A stretch of DNA of 43,628 bases from Leptospiraceae bacterium (GTDB lineage Bacteria > Spirochaetota > Leptospiria > Leptospirales > Leptonemataceae): the NCBI GenBank assembly GCA_020441005.1, contig JAGRNA010000016.1:1-43628 (forward strand). Direction: 5' to 3'. The position numbers were made by a program, and so were the translations under genes. Shown here piece by piece: positions 23,918-31,916 of the stretch. The first letter of the stretch is position 1. Each line of letters opens with the position of its first letter. The notes below the pieces were generated by a model that saw only the letters and a list, made by a program, of their open reading frames with translations, searched no databases and was not told where the DNA came from.

Positions 23918-24460
23918 TTATGGTGCAAAGCTATCCATATAGTCCTCTTCTGCGCCCAAAATCTCATTCAGAAAGAAGGCTGCCAGATCTGCGCGGCCAA
24001 CCATGCCACTCTTGGCGTAGACCGCAGCTGCCTGGTTGCGTATCGTTTTTTCCTTACGGCCCAAATTGGCGGCAATCATCTTGATGCTGTAGCCGCGTAG
24101 TAGTCCCTCCGCAACCCGAATTTCTGTGGGGCTGAGCTGCCAGTCCTTGAATTGGTCCGTCATTGCTTGCTGCATTGCATCCAGAGTGTCAGCATGACGC
24201 CGCCGAAACTGATACAGCTCCTTTTGGACCTGTTTCAGGTTGCTGCGTGTAGTTTTCAGGTTTTTCTGGCTGTGCCGGACCGCCTTGTACCAATGCCACC
24301 ACAGAGCGCTCAGGACGATCAAAATACAAAGCAAGCCGGCCAGTTCGAGCAGGATGTGCCACCCCAACAGGTGTCCCTGGTCAAAGTAGATGTCGATGGC
24401 CGCCAGGATGGCGATGCTACCGAGGCTGGCTGTAGTCAAAAGTCGCACTGTAGAGTTCAT
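23918..24460 (-). CDS. Membrane-anchored LuxR-type transcriptional regulator
   Basis: A 180-aa protein. Two membrane helices (about 7-26 and 33-56) with a tiny outer loop are followed by a coiled coil (about 60-104: KNLKTTRSNLKQVQKELYQF) and a GerE/LuxR-type helix-turn-helix (109-167). The helix-turn-helix contains LSPTEIRVAEGLLRGYSIK, NLGRKEKTIRNQAAAVYAKS and GRADLAAFFLNEIL. There is no receiver or autoinducer-binding domain, so the signal must come through the membrane part or a partner. GGAGG lies 6 bp before the ATG. It follows the tail-anchored protein gene by 36 bp on the same strand and is likely co-transcribed with it. Confidence 0.87.
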   Translation of the reverse strand: MNSTVRLLTTASLGSIAILAAIDIYFDQGHLLGWHILLELAGLLCILIVLSALWWHWYKAVRHSQKNLKTTRSNLKQVQKELYQFRRRHADTLDAMQQAMTDQFKDWQLSPTEIRVAEGLLRGYSIKMIAANLGRKEKTIRNQAAAVYAKSGMVGRADLAAFFLNEILGAEEDYMDSFAP

Positions 24461-24496
24461 AATCTGCCTCCAGGTCGAGGATGCGCCGGGGTGGGT

Positions 24497-25393
24497 TCAG
24501 CCAGCCAAAAACAGGGTAGCGATAATGCCGATCAAAAGCGAAACGACCACCACAAAGGCCATCATCATCACAAAGCCGGGCGCGGTGGTGTCAAAATCCT
24601 GTAATAGAGTGCTGGATTGCTTCTTTTTGCGCCGCACCTCGGCCAGGGTTTTGACTTTTAAAAGGTAGCTGTCCTCATCAATCTCGGCCAGAGTGCCGTC
24701 AGCCAGCTCCACGGTGGCAATGATCGAGTTGGAGCGCGGCACCTGATCGAGCCCGCGCAAGGTGACAATCTGGGCACCAGGGTCCGGAGCATTATCAAGC
24801 TGATTGGCCTTGAGCCAGGAACGGACATGCTTGTCTTTTGGATCGGCAAATGTGGCAAAGATTTTCTGCGGAATGGAAAGCCGGGGGATAATGATGCCAT
24901 TAAAGGGTGAGATCACGAATTTCATCTTCAGGCGATTGGCCGCCTGCGGAGCTTCCTTGATATCTTGCTCTTCCACAGCGGGTGGCTCAAAGGCGCACAG
25001 ATCGGACTGGATTTGCAGATTGCGGGTGGCCATGATGTGTTCCAGTTCAGCCTGAATCTGGTAGCTAATGGAGTCGAATTGCTGCTTCTCGATGCATCGC
25101 AGCAGCTGGGCGATAAAATCATAGTTAGCTGTCAGGCGGCGGATAAACTGTTCTACATCTGTGGTCAGCTGCGGGTTGAGATTGCCGTAGTATTGCACCT
25201 CCTGGAAGGCGGCTTTAAAACTATCGTAGTCGCTGCCCAGGGAAAGGTCGTCAAACTTGCTTTGCGAACCGGCACCGACCAGCTTTTGTAGAATCTTTTT
25301 GCCACCCAGATCAACTTCCAGCGCTATCCAGACAACATCCCCTTCCATGCTGGCAGCTCTAAAGCGAACAAGAATATAACGCGGAGCAGACAT
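24497..25393 (-). CDS. Tail-anchored hypothetical protein upstream of the LuxR-type gene
   Basis: I do not recognise a family. The 298-aa product is cytosolic for about 270 residues and ends in one hydrophobic helix (about 273-296) with only two or three residues beyond, a tail-anchor arrangement. The central segment FEPPAVEEQDIKEAPQAANR is a charged linker. Before it is an all-helical part (DYDSFKAAFQEVQYYGNLN, TANYDFIAQLLRCIEKQQ) and after it a beta-rich part with KMKFVISPFNGIIIPRLSIP. Basic residues RRKKKQ precede the coil to the helix. Because it sits in one transcript with a membrane LuxR regulator, a sensing or sequestering partner is a reasonable inference. Confidence 0.75.
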   Translation of the reverse strand: MSAPRYILVRFRAASMEGDVVWIALEVDLGGKKILQKLVGAGSQSKFDDLSLGSDYDSFKAAFQEVQYYGNLNPQLTTDVEQFIRRLTANYDFIAQLLRCIEKQQFDSISYQIQAELEHIMATRNLQIQSDLCAFEPPAVEEQDIKEAPQAANRLKMKFVISPFNGIIIPRLSIPQKIFATFADPKDKHVRSWLKANQLDNAPDPGAQIVTLRGLDQVPRSNSIIATVELADGTLAEIDEDSYLLKVKTLAEVRRKKKQSSTLLQDFDTTAPGFVMMMAFVVVVSLLIGIIATLFLAG

Positions 25394-25540
25394 TGCCGAT
25401 CTGTTACAGTAGAAAGGCTCTTTCGTCCGGGATCAAGTATTAAAAGGCACAGGGTTAAAAAAATGCCCGGCAGAGGCAGGCAGGGGGCCGATCAAGCTCC
25501 TTTACGCGCACGGACTTGCTCCAGTCCCTGGCAAAACAAT

Positions 25541-25576
25541 GGCGACCAGACCGCCAGTTGGCATGGTCTAGTCGCC
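25541..25576 (-). terminator. Hairpin terminator after the YceI-like gene
   Basis: GGCGACCAGACC (25541-25552) and GGTCTAGTCGCC (25565-25576) pair over 12 bases with one mismatch, 12 bp beyond the YceI-like stop. On the minus strand it is followed by ATTGTTTTG, a modest T run. Confidence 0.65.
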
Positions 25577-25587
25577 GATCGGCACCG

Positions 25588-26202
25588 TTATTTGCCGGAT
25601 AGAGAAAATCGAATCAAAACCTTGTTGCGAATCAAATCGTCCGGCTTGCCTGGATATTGCAGACCCCAGTCGAAGCGATTGATTGTGAATTCGCTGGTGG
25701 CAAGCCACTGCGCCCCTTTTTTTTGCAGGCTGACTGGAAAGCGAACGGACCTGGTGACTCCGTGCATACTTAGATCCCCGCTGACTTCCAGATTGGGCGC
25801 TGTGCCGGAAACCTGATTGGCAATCAGACGAATCTCCGGATATTTGGCGGCGTCAAAGAAATCGGGTGATTGCAGGTGACCGGTCAATTTTTCCTTGTCT
25901 GTGTAGATGCTGGCGGTCTGAATTTTCAGGTCCACCGCTTGCAATTCATCGCCCTTGAACCAGGCTGTTGCGGTCCAGTCTTTAAAACCGCCCAGGTGAT
26001 CACCGGTGACTTTGGCACCAATGAATTCCAGTTTGGAGGCGGTTGTGTCAATCGTGACAGCTGCAAGGCCCTCTGTACTGATGCTGGCTTTTGTCGCCTC
26101 TGCAGTGATCGCTTCGGGGACGCCCTCTTTATTAACCTCTGATGAGCAGCTTGCCGTCCATAAAAAGAGCAGGCTGAAAATCAGTATGCCAGGGTATTTC
26201 AT
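25588..26202 (-). CDS. YceI-like lipoprotein
   Basis: A 204-aa envelope protein. The signal MKYPGILIFSLLFLWTASC ends in a lipobox-like WTASC (Cys 19). The mature part is a YceI beta barrel: AVTIDTTASKLEFIGAKVTG, then HLGGFKDWTATAWFKGDELQ, LTGHLQSPDFFDAAKYPEIR and the typical SGDLSMHGVTRSVRFPVSLQ, ending DLIRNKVLIRFSLSG. YceI proteins bind isoprenoid-type lipids in a hydrophobic cavity. The frame is open upstream to 26382. I chose the ATG at 26202 because AGGAGA lies 6 bp upstream and the signal peptide begins there; an ATG at 26208 is the alternative. Divergent from the lipoprotein gene at 26385. Confidence 0.92.
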   Translation of the reverse strand: MKYPGILIFSLLFLWTASCSSEVNKEGVPEAITAEATKASISTEGLAAVTIDTTASKLEFIGAKVTGDHLGGFKDWTATAWFKGDELQAVDLKIQTASIYTDKEKLTGHLQSPDFFDAAKYPEIRLIANQVSGTAPNLEVSGDLSMHGVTRSVRFPVSLQKKGAQWLATSEFTINRFDWGLQYPGKPDDLIRNKVLIRFSLSGK

Positions 26203-26384
26203 ATTCATTCTCCTGAAATGTAGTGTTGAACCAGGTGATAGCGCCGCAGGTATACAAGTCGATATCAAATAGTTCGAACTCAAAGTATTCTTGCAGCAAA
26301 TATAATGCGTTTTCCGGTTTCGGCAACAAGCGTCCAGAAAAATATTCTGCTTGCCGGAGCTTCCTCTTTTGAGACAAGGCAAGG

Positions 26385-26897
26385 GTGCTTGTCTCCATTG
26401 CCACCTTTTTTGACCGCCAACCAGCGACTGCCCCCCAGGAACAACGATTCCGCTTTTTCAAGGCTGCGGCCCTGTGCCTGTTGACAGCGCTGTGCCTGGC
26501 TGGACTATCGGATTGTCAGACGAATTCCATGCAGGCGATTACCCACTACCAATACGCAGATGGCAACGGCAATGTTTGGCAATTAGATGTACAGCAATCA
26601 CGGCTGCGGTATGAACCTGTGGAGCCTCGGCAAAGCTCCAGCGGGTTCTATGATGGCGGTCCGGCATTTGCGGCCATCGTCTCTACAAAAGAACGCACCG
26701 AAATTGAACGTCTCTTTGCGGCTGCTTTTGCGGCCAAAGACGAACAGGCAGCCCAACGCCGGATGGGCAGTTCCCAGATTCAGATCCTGCGCGGACTGGA
26801 ACGGGATCTGGCTATTCTGACCAGACAATCACCCAGGCGCCAGGAGCTAGAGCAGTACTTGCAAAGAATTCGGCAATCGGGAGCGGCGCAGCAATAG
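26385..26897 (+). CDS. Small predicted lipoprotein
   Basis: A 170-aa protein starting at GTG 26385. A hydrophobic signal AAALCLLTALCLAGLSDC suggests a lipoprotein with Cys 44, although the Asp before the Cys is unusual and could affect sorting. The mature part is polar and ends in a charged helical region (ERDLAILTRQSPRRQELEQY). I do not recognise a family. An alternative start nearer the signal was looked for; none with a ribosome-binding site stands out. The next gene starts 6 bp after the stop, so both are one transcript. It is divergent from the YceI-like gene. Confidence 0.65.
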   Translation: MLVSIATFFDRQPATAPQEQRFRFFKAAALCLLTALCLAGLSDCQTNSMQAITHYQYADGNGNVWQLDVQQSRLRYEPVEPRQSSSGFYDGGPAFAAIVSTKERTEIERLFAAAFAAKDEQAAQRRMGSSQIQILRGLERDLAILTRQSPRRQELEQYLQRIRQSGAAQQ

Positions 26898-26903
26898 GAT
26901 CGC

Positions 26904-28556
26904 GTGCTTCCCCGTTTCATTAGCTCCCGGACTGCAGATCTATTGGGCCTTGGTACGGCCACCCGGTTAGCGGCCCCTTCCGCTCCGGACTCCCCGCAGT
27001 GGGTGTTTTGTCGGGATGCTCGTCAAAGCGTGCTCGCAGCGGAGGGCTGGAGCCGATTGCATGGCGCCAGCGGATTCGCACTACTGAGTGGTCTGCCAGA
27101 GGCCCTGGAGGGGGTCGCGGCCATCAGTTCCAGCGTGGGCGATCAAGTTGCGCTGCGTCTGATTGTCCTGCATTTGAATCCCGAGGAAACCAGTCTTTTT
27201 ACGGATCTGCTGCGTCCCCTGAATATCGCTTTAACAAGCGGAATCAATCTAAAGCAGTTGCCCGAACTGGATTTGTCGGCGGTCGGACCTATTGTGCTGC
27301 TAGTGACCAATGATCATCCGGACCCCAGGGCAGTGCTGCGATTCAGCGCCGCATTGGTGTCAGAAATCGTCGGGCGCGGCAATACGAGGCAGAGCGTCAG
27401 TCTGGTGCGCCAGCGCACTATGCCGGCCGCACAGGATGCGACTTCCGCGTCGACCGCCGAGTGGCCTGGTCTGCCCGGCTTGCAAGCCTTGATCCAGGCT
27501 GCCCGCCGGCCGGTAATTCTAATGGACCGACCGGGTCTGGAACTCTTGCCGCTTGAGTTTTTTTTAAGTCTGGCGCGCGCCTTGCGGGCTCCGCTGTTGC
27601 CGTCCGCCCGCCTGATGACCAGCGGTCCAGCTTTCCTGGAGTCTATGACGTGCAACGCAGCCCAGGGAATGCTTTGGCCGGCGACCAGTTCCGGCTGGAT
27701 CCATGCCCTGCGACAGAGCGATTTGGCCCTGGCAATTGAATTTCAATTCACTGAAATGGACGGGTTCTTCTGGCGCAGCAGCGCAGCTCGCATAAAACGT
27801 CTGGTGTTTCTCTCGATACGGGATATGGCGCATGTGCGGGTGAATGCCCGCCACATAGAGCGGTTCCATTTAGGCAGTCAGTCGCAACTGCAATTTTTCA
27901 GCCGTCAATTGATGACCCATCAGTTGAGTGGGAGCGCTGCTGTCCGCAGTGCTCGTCGGACCTGGTATCAGCGCAACCAGAGCCGCCTGGCCCGGTGGCA
28001 ACAAAGGCCGGCCCTGATCCGTCTGGGGACTGCATGGCGAGCGTCCGCGGCCAGGCGACCCGATCCGGAGACGCTGGTTGCGCAGTTGGAAAAAGTTTTG
28101 CAGTCCGGTGATGTGATTGTCTGCGAGAGTGACCGCATCCCGCTCTGGCGCTGGCACAAATCTGCCATTCGCAATGTGATGCATTCGCTGCGGATCGCAC
28201 AGTGCGGCGTGCTGGTGGATTGGCTGATTGGTTTCGGCGCGTTGGCCAGTAAACCGGTCAGCGGTCACAGGGCGCCACGCCTGGTGTGGGCAGTGATGGA
28301 AGCCGACTGCCTGGGCAAGGATGCAGCGCGTCTAGGTGACCTGGTTCGAGCCCGGATCGGGGTAAACCTGATTGTGATGAGCGGTTCTCGGGCGGTTGCG
28401 GAGGATCGTTCCGTGGCCAGCCTGGCGCGCATCAATGGCCTGGAAAGCCGCCTTGTCGGTAGTGGGCAGCACTTGCGCAGTGCGCTGGATTACGCGGCCG
28501 GACGGCCCGATCGCGTTGAACGGCCCCTGTTGATCGAGCTTGACTTGCGCGGATGA
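26904..28556 (+). CDS. Degenerate ThDP-enzyme homologue (acetolactate synthase-like pseudoenzyme)
   Basis: A 550-aa protein that follows the three-domain plan of acetolactate synthase-type enzymes. The PYR-like domain has VFCRDARQSVLAAEGWSR (35-51), aligning with the VRHEQGAIHMAEAYAR motif of the genuine enzyme at 42418; the catalytic Glu becomes Ala 39. The middle domain shows RPVILMDRPGLELL and QSDLALAIEFQFTEMD. The PP-like domain has GDVIVCESDRIPLW and CGVLVDWLIGFGALASKP. Then comes MEADCLGKDAARLGDL ending VNLIVMSGS, where the metal/diphosphate GDG and NN are lost (EAD 466-468, SG 493-494). It cannot use ThDP normally. GTG start, 6 bp after the lipoprotein gene with AGGA upstream. I infer a structural or binding role. 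Confidence 0.8.
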   Translation: MLPRFISSRTADLLGLGTATRLAAPSAPDSPQWVFCRDARQSVLAAEGWSRLHGASGFALLSGLPEALEGVAAISSSVGDQVALRLIVLHLNPEETSLFTDLLRPLNIALTSGINLKQLPELDLSAVGPIVLLVTNDHPDPRAVLRFSAALVSEIVGRGNTRQSVSLVRQRTMPAAQDATSASTAEWPGLPGLQALIQAARRPVILMDRPGLELLPLEFFLSLARALRAPLLPSARLMTSGPAFLESMTCNAAQGMLWPATSSGWIHALRQSDLALAIEFQFTEMDGFFWRSSAARIKRLVFLSIRDMAHVRVNARHIERFHLGSQSQLQFFSRQLMTHQLSGSAAVRSARRTWYQRNQSRLARWQQRPALIRLGTAWRASAARRPDPETLVAQLEKVLQSGDVIVCESDRIPLWRWHKSAIRNVMHSLRIAQCGVLVDWLIGFGALASKPVSGHRAPRLVWAVMEADCLGKDAARLGDLVRARIGVNLIVMSGSRAVAEDRSVASLARINGLESRLVGSGQHLRSALDYAAGRPDRVERPLLIELDLRG

Positions 28557-28614
28557 CGTAGAGCGGGAGCCTGCGGCAACACCGACGGAGTTTGGCGCCG
28601 GTCCGGTTCCGGAT

Positions 28615-29310
28615 CTAGTCTGTACCCTCCGTGGTTTCCGGTTGGTCGCGAGTGGGATCGATGTCGCCATCAGCTGCGTTGCTTTCGATTTCAACGGCCT
28701 CTTCAGCCGGGATGGTCATCAGGTAACGAATCACGCCAGCCTGATAGATTTCCATTACAAAGGTGTTTTGAAAATCCCGTTCCCGATAGGTGTATTCGGG
28801 ATGATTGTGAGAGCGCATAAATTCCTGGAAGGCCGGATAGACGCGCAAGACGCCGAGCAGGATGGAAAAATCATTACGCAAGGGAAAGCTGGTGGTGTAA
28901 TATTTTTGACCCGGCAGCTCAAGCCGTTCCAGGGCCAGCGGACTGCTTTTGGCCGTCACAAGCTGATCCATGGCAGCCCTCTGTTCCGCGGACGCGGCAA
29001 TCACGCAAGCCGCACTGCGCAGACGAATTGCAGGCACCTTGTCCGGGTTATCATAATAGATGCCGGCTCGATTGGCGTCGTTAAGCGCAGTGTTTGCGAT
29101 TGCAGCGCTCAGTTGGTCAAAGGAGCGCATGGTTTCGGAATAGGGCCCCGTATGCGGCTGGCAAACCAGCAGCATGGCTGGCTGCTTCTCGGTTTTAATC
29201 TCTATACTCTGAAAGACGCCCATATACAAAAGAATGATCAGGAGCATGACGCCCAGCCCGATGAGTATGTAGGTGACGGGGTGTTTGAGTTTATTTAGCT
29301 TCATTGCCAT
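28615..29310 (-). CDS. Membrane-anchored GyrI-like (TEX264-like) protein
   Basis: A 231-aa protein with one N-terminal membrane helix (about 12-35) followed by a GyrI-like small-molecule-binding domain (about 37-190). The domain reads IEIKTEKQPAMLLVCQPHTG, PYSETMRSFDQLSAAIAN, GIYYDNPDKVPAIRLRSAAC. The helix-plus-GyrI plan resembles TEX264-type proteins, which bind ligands at membranes. The tail (about 200-231) is acidic and Thr/Asp-rich. The ATG at 29310 is 3 bp after the stop of the astacin-like gene, so the pair is co-transcribed. A plus-strand frame of 252 codons runs antisense to it and is judged a shadow. Confidence 0.82.
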   Translation of the reverse strand: MAMKLNKLKHPVTYILIGLGVMLLIILLYMGVFQSIEIKTEKQPAMLLVCQPHTGPYSETMRSFDQLSAAIANTALNDANRAGIYYDNPDKVPAIRLRSAACVIAASAEQRAAMDQLVTAKSSPLALERLELPGQKYYTTSFPLRNDFSILLGVLRVYPAFQEFMRSHNHPEYTYRERDFQNTFVMEIYQAGVIRYLMTIPAEEAVEIESNAADGDIDPTRDQPETTEGTD

Positions 29311-29313
29311 ACG

Positions 29314-30336
29314 CTATTCCGCATAGTTGGTATACAGGGAATTGATGCCGTCAATATCGCAGCTCGTCAAGGCCGATCGATTGGGAGTGATCAGGCTGCC
29401 GTCTTTTTTGGTGATCACTGGATCGCTGCCGGTTGCAAAATAGGTGGAGCCGTAGTGCATGATGGACGTGAAATCATAGGGTCCGATATCCACATGAGTG
29501 GAGCTCGAGTTTTTGGCATAGTTTGAGGGTGATGAGGTCCGATCCGCGTAGTAGACGATATAGTCGTCGCGATCAATGCGTGTGTGCTCGTGTTCCAGGC
29601 CCAGGGCATGTCCGATTTCATGCACAGTGGATCCCACACCGCAATCATTGTCCACATTGACGGTTTGGGCTCCACCGATTTTACCTACGTAAGACCAGCA
29701 ACCGCCGCCGCTTTGTCCGGTCCGAAAATTGATATAGTTGCCGCTGGCGCTCTCCGTAAAACGGAAGGCCGTGTTGGCCTCCCAGTGCGCGATCGCTTTT
29801 AATACCATGGTCCGATTCGCCTCGGCAATACTGAAGTTTACCTGCTTGTTTGGCCAGCGATATGTGCTTGCCTTGGGCGCCACTACGCGTTCAAAAGAGG
29901 AATCGTCCGCAACCGCGGCCACCATTTGCGCTTCCGTGTAAACCATATCGCCGACCAGATACTGACCATGGAAATCCTGGTAGGAAAGAGTCTGGATGCC
30001 GGCCGGAGTATAGAATCGGGCCGATTTCATCTCTGGACTGGCGATTGGAAAATTGCGTGCCAGGCCGTCATCATCGGCCGCGACCATGGAGTCAGCTGCC
30101 GCTTTCAGCGTGCAACCCTGATTGGTAATCGTTTGTAAAAGCAAATACTGCAGCAACAGATCCGCCAGACCGTTATCTTCTTTCTTTTGGCAAGCACTGG
30201 CGAATAGCACGGTAGCGACCAAAAATGCCAGCAGTCCCCGCCGGCCCAGGTCAGCCCAGGTAGACTGGTGCGGGTTCCCGGGGCAAGGTCCTCGCGGGTC
30301 CTTGTGTGCGGGATCTTGTTTGGATCTGGTATTCAT
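29314..30336 (-). CDS. Astacin-like zinc metalloprotease lipoprotein
   Basis: A 340-aa secreted protease. A long polar head is followed by GLLAFLVATVLFASAC, a good lipobox with Cys 49. The catalytic domain (about 158-340) has WPNKQVNFSI at its start, the zinc motif HEIGHALGLEHEHTR (239-253) matching HExxHxxGxxHE, and the Met-turn SIMHYGSTYF (291-300). These are the marks of the M12A astacin family. The residues between (about 60-155) look like a propeptide holding the enzyme inactive. The enzyme probably acts on the cell surface. It is followed after 3 bp by the GyrI-like membrane protein. Confidence 0.93.
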   Translation of the reverse strand: MNTRSKQDPAHKDPRGPCPGNPHQSTWADLGRRGLLAFLVATVLFASACQKKEDNGLADLLLQYLLLQTITNQGCTLKAAADSMVAADDDGLARNFPIASPEMKSARFYTPAGIQTLSYQDFHGQYLVGDMVYTEAQMVAAVADDSSFERVVAPKASTYRWPNKQVNFSIAEANRTMVLKAIAHWEANTAFRFTESASGNYINFRTGQSGGGCWSYVGKIGGAQTVNVDNDCGVGSTVHEIGHALGLEHEHTRIDRDDYIVYYADRTSSPSNYAKNSSSTHVDIGPYDFTSIMHYGSTYFATGSDPVITKKDGSLITPNRSALTSCDIDGINSLYTNYAE

Positions 30337-30540
30337 ATAACGCTCTCCGTATTCGTCAGCACCTGACAGCCTGCTCTGCGCGGTATAGCGGCTGCGCTGT
30401 CCTTTGCCAGGGCAAGGGAACGCCGCTACCGAGAAGCAAATGCTGGCAGCTTGCCGAACGAGGGCAAGTAATTTTCAGGTCTCAAGCACTGAAATTCCCC
30501 GGCGGCTCTACAGGCGACCCGCAAACAGGGCCGCGCGGAT

Positions 30541-31161
30541 TCAGGGTTTAAAAAACGCTTCGTCCAAAAAGCGGCTTTGCTCTTTGGAATCCAGGCGACG
30601 GTAGGCGATGTGGTCAATGTAAAAGCCGATACTACAATCGTCTCGACACGCGGCTGCCTGTCTTTGGCAAAAAATCAGGGAGCCGTCCGGTCGATAACTG
30701 ATGCGCAATTCATCGGCGGCCTTTTTGCCGCCAAAGATGTCATGCTCGCATTCGGCGTATAATTCTTCCATTTTGTAAGGCCGGGCGCCGAGTTGATTGC
30801 GCCCCGTGTTGACGCTTTCTTCGTGCCAGGTGCGAAAAAAACGCACATGATCGCTCGCCGGATCACGAAAAAAGTTTTTATACATCCGACTATGAATCCG
30901 GTTTTGGACGACCTGCACGCCGGTCACCTCATATTCCCCCGTGCTTTTGATGTACATGGCCTGATAAAAATAGGTCTCCCGGCGCGCCTGATCCTGGGCT
31001 TGCCAGAGTTTCTGGCCGGCGTGCAACTCACTGATCGTATGCACCTGGATCGCTTTAGTCGCATTGGAATTCTCTGCAGAGTGGCAAGCAGAAAGGCTGG
31101 CCCAAAGCGCGATCAGGCCAACGCAGCCAATACGTAAGGATAGAGACGAAGGGTTGGGCAT
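30541..31161 (-). CDS. Predicted lipoprotein, unknown family
   Basis: A 206-aa protein whose signal GCVGLIALWASLSAC ends in a typical spirochaetal lipobox (Cys 26). The mature part is polar with several aromatic and Cys residues: AECEHDIFGGKKA, IFCQRQAAACRDDCSIGFYI. The clustered cysteines suggest disulfides outside the membrane. I recognise no family; the middle part (QAMYIKSTGEYEVTGVQVVQ) looks like a beta-rich fold. It lies 204 bp upstream of the astacin-like gene on the same strand and just after the PlsC gene (6 bp), so it may be co-transcribed with the lipid genes. Confidence 0.75.
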   Translation of the reverse strand: MPNPSSLSLRIGCVGLIALWASLSACHSAENSNATKAIQVHTISELHAGQKLWQAQDQARRETYFYQAMYIKSTGEYEVTGVQVVQNRIHSRMYKNFFRDPASDHVRFFRTWHEESVNTGRNQLGARPYKMEELYAECEHDIFGGKKAADELRISYRPDGSLIFCQRQAAACRDDCSIGFYIDHIAYRRLDSKEQSRFLDEAFFKP

Positions 31162-31167
31162 GGTCTA

Positions 31168-31902
31168 TTACTCCTGGAGGTCACAGACCGCGGTATGCAT
31201 TTTGGCGGTCAAACTCTTGATATTTTTCTTGGTATCCTTTTTGGGCAGGGATGCAGCCGGGATTACGGTGCCAACGCGGTAATGGATGGTCCGATGCAGG
31301 TTCTCGCCATTCACCCAGTTGACAGGATCGCTAAAGCCATGCGCCCCGATAATGGCGCTCGGGATGACCGGCACCCGGCATTGAATAGCCAGTCGGGCCG
31401 CGAAGCCCTTGAATTCCTGGATGCGCCCGTCCGACGAACGTTGCCCCTCCGGGTAGATGACCAGTATTTGGCCTTCATTCAGGATTTCCTCGGCTGCGCG
31501 CAGAACAGTTTCGTAGTAGGCCTGGTTCTGAGTGGCATTGCCGGATCGGTAGTTGCGAATAATTGGCAAAATATTGAGATCATCCAGCATTTGGCTGGCC
31601 AGATTGAAGCTTTCGTCCAGGATTTCCAGGATTTCGGGCGGGAGGCCGGCGCTTTCGATTTCCGAGCGGTAGAGCTGCAAGCGGGTCAGCCAGTCTTCGT
31701 CCAGCAGTTCCGCCTTGGCCAAGTAGGTTAATTCCCGCACCGAATAGAGACCCTGGATAACGGCGTCGATATAATCGGTGTGATTACAGATCAGAATCGC
31801 TCCGCCGGAAACCGGAATATTGGACTGACCCTGGACACGGATCGCGACCAGTTTACCAATCAGGGCGTGCAGGATTTGAAGTCTATGCTGTCGCTGGATC
31901 AA
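31168..31902 (-). CDS. Lysophospholipid acyltransferase, PlsC family
   Basis: Transfers an acyl chain to a lysophospholipid at the inner membrane. The 244-aa product has acyltransferase motif I NHTDYID (40-46, His 41 and Asp 46), and VIYPEGQRSSDGRIQEFKGF as motif III, followed by IPVIPSAIIGAHG as motif IV. It is close to 1-acyl-glycerol-3-phosphate acyltransferases in size. The start is a TTG at 31902, the only candidate before the NHxxxxD motif. GGCAGGTG lies about 9 bp upstream. It begins 14 bp after the App1-like gene, whose product would act on the phosphatidic acid that this enzyme can make. Confidence 0.93.
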   Translation of the reverse strand: MIQRQHRLQILHALIGKLVAIRVQGQSNIPVSGGAILICNHTDYIDAVIQGLYSVRELTYLAKAELLDEDWLTRLQLYRSEIESAGLPPEILEILDESFNLASQMLDDLNILPIIRNYRSGNATQNQAYYETVLRAAEEILNEGQILVIYPEGQRSSDGRIQEFKGFAARLAIQCRVPVIPSAIIGAHGFSDPVNWVNGENLHRTIHYRVGTVIPAASLPKKDTKKNIKSLTAKMHTAVCDLQE

Positions 31903-31916
31903 GGAATCGCACCTGC

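Noticed and set aside
28540-29298. A 252-codon plus-strand frame opposite the GyrI-like gene
   Set aside because: No ribosome-binding site or family pattern; the minus-strand frame has a membrane helix, a GyrI-like domain and a 3-bp link to its neighbour.
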